64,000 nucleotides of DNA from Streptomyces aculeolatus (lineage in GTDB: Bacteria; Actinomycetota; Actinomycetes; Streptomycetales; Streptomycetaceae): the NCBI RefSeq assembly GCF_020400605.1, contig NZ_JAINRD010000003.1, forward strand, positions 1-64,000. The letters are read 5' to 3'. Numbering within the stretch: position 1 is the stretch's first letter; the number at the start of each line of letters is the position of its first letter. Shown piece by piece: positions 60,936 through 64,000 of this stretch. The notes under the pieces were generated by a model. The model made no database searches. It saw only the letters and a program-made list of their open reading frames with translations, and was not told the origin of the DNA. A program made the translations under genes and the position numbers.

Positions 60936-63900
60936 ATGGGGAATCGCCCGACGGACTGGCATGTCCTGGATCTGGACGACGATCCCACGCCGGGGGATCC
61001 GGAGCGGGTCAAGCAGCTGGCGCGTGAGCTGCACGATTTCGCCGATGACGTGGCGGATGCGCTGCGGCAGATCAAGGGCATGGCGGGCGAGGATGCGCTG
61101 CTTCGCTGGGCGGGGAAGACGGCGAAGGCGTTCCAGGACGAGTTCGAGGAGGTTCCGAAGAACCTCAAGAAGCTTCAGCGTTCGTACGACCTGGCGGGTG
61201 ACGCGCTTGCGGCGTACTGGCCGAAGCTGGAGCGGGCGCAGTCGCTGGCCGACAAGGCGCTGGCCAGGGGCCGTGAGGCGCAGAGCGACCTGACCGCCGC
61301 CAACGGCCGCCTCGACTCGGCGAACTCCTGGGTGGACCGGGCGACGAAGAAGACCGAGGAGTACGACGAGAAGGAGGGCAAGGAGAAGCCCGACGAGTCG
61401 GAGGTGCGCGCCGCCACCCGCAACGCCACCGACGCCAAGTCCGCCCGCGCCTCCGCCCAGACCGCCGTCGACAACGCCCAAGGCGGCCTGGAAGCGGCCA
61501 AGAAGATGGCCGCCGACGCCAAGAAGATGCGCGAGGACGCCGCGTCCGAGGCCAAGGACAAACTCGAAGACGCCTCCGACGCGGGGATCCAGAACCGCAA
61601 GTGGTGGGAGAAGGCGGTCGACTGGGTCAAGGACAACTGGGACACCATCGTCACCGTCTGCAAAGTCATCGTCGCCGTCCTCGGCATCGTCGTCCTCATC
61701 ATCGGCGGACCCCTGGCCTGGGTCGTCCTCGCCGCGGCGCTGGTCGTCCTCGCCGACACCCTCGTCAAGTACATGAACGGCGAAGCGTCCCTCTGGGACG
61801 TCGCCTTCGCCGCCCTCGACTGCATCCCCGGCATGAAAGGCCTCACCACCCTCGGCGGCCTCGCCAAGGGCCTCAAGGGCGGGCTGAGCGCCCTCAAGGG
61901 TCTGAAGTCCATGAAGTCCGCCGTCCTCGGCCTCGCCAAGCGCGGCGGCGACATGCTCGCCAACGGCGCGAAGGGCGCGTACAACCGCCTCAAGAACGTC
62001 GTCCGCGGCTGCGGCGACCCCGTGGACATGGCGACGGGCAAGATGTTCCTGACGCAGACCGACGTCGAACTGCCGGGCGCGCTGCCGCTGGTGTTCACCC
62101 GCCGGGCGGAGTCGGGCTACCTGGCCGGCCGCTGGTTCGGCCCTGCCTGGACCTCCACCGCCGACCAGCGGGTGGAGGCGGAGGACGACGGCGTCGTCTT
62201 CGTCTCGGAGGACGGGCTGCTGCTGAAGTACCCGCATCCCGCCGGCACCGACGACGACGTCATGCCCGAGGAGGGGCCCCGCTGGCCGCTGCGGCGCCTC
62301 GAAAATGGCGGCTACCTCGTCACCGACCCCGGCACCGGCCACACCCGCCGCTTCGCCCCGCCGGCGGACCACGACGTGCTCGGCCCCGGCGTCGCCCGCA
62401 TCGAGCAGGTGTCGGACCGCGACGGCCACACCCTCGACTTCGACTACGGCGAGGACGGCGCCCCGGCCGGCATCCGGCACTCCGGCGGCTACCACCTCAA
62501 GATCACCACCGCCGGGGACCGCATCACCGCCCTGGCCGTCGCGCGCGCCGCCGACGACGGCTCCGGCGTCACCGTCAAGAGCTTCGCCTACGACGAGGAC
62601 GGCAACCTCACCGAGGACGTCAACTCCTCGGGCCTGCCGCTGGTCTTCACCTACGACGAGCGGCTGCGCATCACCTCCTGGACCGACCGCAACAGCCGCC
62701 GCTACACCTACACGTACGACGAGCACGACCGCTGCATCGCGCAGCGCGGCGAGTCCGGCGTCCTGGCCCTCGTCCTCGCCTACGACGGCGCCGACCCCGC
62801 GTGGCCGGGCGCGCGCGTCACCACGCTCACCACCCCCGAGGGCGCCGCCACCCGCTTCGTGATCAACGAGAACTCCGAGGTCGTCGCCGAGATCGACGCG
62901 GTCGGTGCGGTGTCGCGCACCGAGTACGACGCCCACCACCACGTCGTCTCCGAGACCGACGCCCTCGGCCACACCACGCGCTACACCAACGACCCGGGCG
63001 GCCGGCCGACGCTGGTGGTCCACCCGGACGGCACGGAGTCGGAACTGGCGTACTCCGCCCTGGGCAGGCTCACCTCGCTGCGGCTCACCGACGGCGCCGC
63101 CTGGTTCTGGGAGTACGACGCCCAGGGGCGCTGCACGTCGGTCACCGACCCGGCCGGTGCCGTCACGCGCTACGAGTACGACGAGTTCGGGCACCTCGCC
63201 GGGATCACCGATCCGCTGGGCCAGTCGACGAGCGTCAAGTGCGACGCCGCGGGGCTGCCGCTGACCATCGCCACCTCGACCGGCCGCCGCATCGTCCGGC
63301 GCCACGACGCCTTCGGCCGGGTGCGGGAGGTGGCCGACCAGCACGGCGCCGTCACCCGGCTGCGGTGGACGGTGGAGGGCAGGCTCGCCGGCCGTATCGG
63401 ACCGGACGGCGCGCGGGAGGCCTGGGAGTACGACGGCGAGGGCAACTGCACCGGCCACCGCGACGCGCAGGGCGGCACCACGCGCTACGAGTACACCCAC
63501 TTCGACCTCCTCGCCGCCCGCAGCAACCCCGACGGGGCGACGTACCGGTACAGCTACGACCCGCTGCTGCGGCTGACCGCGGTGGCCGACCCCGAGGGCC
63601 GGGAGTGGACGTACGAGTACGACCCGGCCGGCAACCTCACCGCCGAGACCGACTTCCACGGCGTCCGCATCGCCTACGGCCACGACGCCGCCGGCCGGAT
63701 GTCGTCGCGGACCAACCCGCTCGGCCAGACCGTGGAGTTCGAGCGGGACTGGACCGGCCAGATCGTGGCCAAGCGCGTCGACGGCGCGGCCACGACGTTC
63801 GAGCACGACCCGCTGGGCAGGCTGCTCCGCGCCACCGCACCCGGCTGCGACCTGCGGCGCACCCATGACGTACTGGGCAGGCTGACGGCCGAGACGGTCA

Positions 63901-64000
63901 ACGGCCGCACGCTCACCCTCGCCCACGACGCCGTCGGCCGGCCCACGGAGCGCGTCACGCCCGGCGGCAGGCGTACCCGCTACGGCTACGACGAGACGGG
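60936..64000 (+). CDS. Rhs/YD-repeat polymorphic toxin, 5' part (runs off the window)
   Basis: At least 1021 codons, open to the last base. Residues 1-95 are an acidic helical WXG100-like export domain (ELHDFADDVADALRQIKGM, LLRWAGKTAKAFQDEFEEV). Residues 95-215 are charged coiled coils, 225-275 hold two hydrophobic segments (TVCKVIVAVLGIVVLIIGG), and from about 363 a DUF6531-like start (CGDPVDMATGKMFLTQTDVE) leads into many YD/Rhs repeats (for example TRYEYDEFGHLAG, YEYDPAGNLTAETDF). Such proteins are large exported shells around a C-terminal toxin. The toxin domain and the immunity gene lie beyond the window. Start ATG at 60936 after a GGGGGG run; the gene is driven from the 295-base divergent gap shared with the DHFR-like gene. 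Confidence 0.9.
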   Translation, partial: MGNRPTDWHVLDLDDDPTPGDPERVKQLARELHDFADDVADALRQIKGMAGEDALLRWAGKTAKAFQDEFEEVPKNLKKLQRSYDLAGDALAAYWPKLERAQSLADKALARGREAQSDLTAANGRLDSANSWVDRATKKTEEYDEKEGKEKPDESEVRAATRNATDAKSARASAQTAVDNAQGGLEAAKKMAADAKKMREDAASEAKDKLEDASDAGIQNRKWWEKAVDWVKDNWDTIVTVCKVIVAVLGIVVLIIGGPLAWVVLAAALVVLADTLVKYMNGEASLWDVAFAALDCIPGMKGLTTLGGLAKGLKGGLSALKGLKSMKSAVLGLAKRGGDMLANGAKGAYNRLKNVVRGCGDPVDMATGKMFLTQTDVELPGALPLVFTRRAESGYLAGRWFGPAWTSTADQRVEAEDDGVVFVSEDGLLLKYPHPAGTDDDVMPEEGPRWPLRRLENGGYLVTDPGTGHTRRFAPPADHDVLGPGVARIEQVSDRDGHTLDFDYGEDGAPAGIRHSGGYHLKITTAGDRITALAVARAADDGSGVTVKSFAYDEDGNLTEDVNSSGLPLVFTYDERLRITSWTDRNSRRYTYTYDEHDRCIAQRGESGVLALVLAYDGADPAWPGARVTTLTTPEGAATRFVINENSEVVAEIDAVGAVSRTEYDAHHHVVSETDALGHTTRYTNDPGGRPTLVVHPDGTESELAYSALGRLTSLRLTDGAAWFWEYDAQGRCTSVTDPAGAVTRYEYDEFGHLAGITDPLGQSTSVKCDAAGLPLTIATSTGRRIVRRHDAFGRVREVADQHGAVTRLRWTVEGRLAGRIGPDGAREAWEYDGEGNCTGHRDAQGGTTRYEYTHFDLLAARSNPDGATYRYSYDPLLRLTAVADPEGREWTYEYDPAGNLTAETDFHGVRIAYGHDAAGRMSSRTNPLGQTVEFERDWTGQIVAKRVDGAATTFEHDPLGRLLRATAPGCDLRRTHDVLGRLTAETVNGRTLTLAHDAVGRPTERVTPGGRRTRYGYDET

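Noticed and set aside
61601..63868. 755-codon plus-strand frame inside the Rhs gene
   Set aside because: Alternate-frame shadow rich in Arg and Pro. The true frame starts at 60936, shows YD repeats and runs to the window end without a stop.

Overview
The window is very GC-rich actinobacterial DNA and almost certainly comes from Streptomyces or a close relative. Signs of this are the GTG and TTG starts, rare TTA (bldA-type) codons, perfect CebR-type operators, SigG- and ECF42-type sigma factors, DUF574 methyltransferases, a DUF5753-type HTH regulator and a reductase-terminated NRPS. No tRNA, rRNA, CRISPR array or insertion sequence was seen. The first ~100 bases are G/C homopolymer and look like a poor contig end.

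Region by region. 112-3206: what looks like the edge of a prenylated-phenazine cluster (PhzA/B-like protein, PhzS-like flavin monooxygenase, a coupled 43-codon ORF and an NphB-type prenyltransferase with a TTA codon). 3635-16924: general genes plus two plant-polymer genes, an AA10 polysaccharide monooxygenase and a CE15 glucuronoyl esterase. Each has a perfect TGGGAGCGCTCCCA (CebR box) upstream; the esterase also has a xylanase-type CGAAACTTTCG repeat. 16991-34694: efflux pumps, regulators, redox enzymes, a sigma factor coupled to an MFS pump, an ArsB-like permease with a universal stress protein, a class A beta-lactamase and small hypothetical genes.

34702-46775: a four-gene NRPS operon on the minus strand (NRPS, ABC exporter with an HMA-like N-terminus, MbtH protein, acyl-CoA dehydrogenase). 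The synthetase is C-A-PCP-C-A-PCP-reductase. Residues read by eye suggest an aliphatic, Leu-like residue followed by Arg, so a leupeptin-like N-acyl dipeptide aldehyde is the working prediction.

47026-53283: the most unusual locus. A TIGR02996/leucine-rich-repeat protein gene is coupled to a 2-oxoglutarate/Fe(II)-oxygenase-like gene. They converge on a coupled pair encoding a metallopeptidase-VWA protein and a tandem P-loop MoxR-like AAA+ ATPase. The convergent 3' ends overlap by 100 bp across a GAA/GAG repeat read as poly-Glu on one strand and poly-Ser on the other. It resembles the VWA-MoxR ternary (chaperone or conflict) systems, but this combination was not recognised.

53414-64000: a secreted serine hydrolase with a TTA codon, an MFS exporter behind two CsoR-type operators, an unknown membrane-protein/lipoprotein pair, a DUF817 protein, an ECF42 sigma factor with its DGPF/YCII partner, a DHFR-like reductase, and the 5' part of a large Rhs/YD-repeat polymorphic toxin that runs off the window end.
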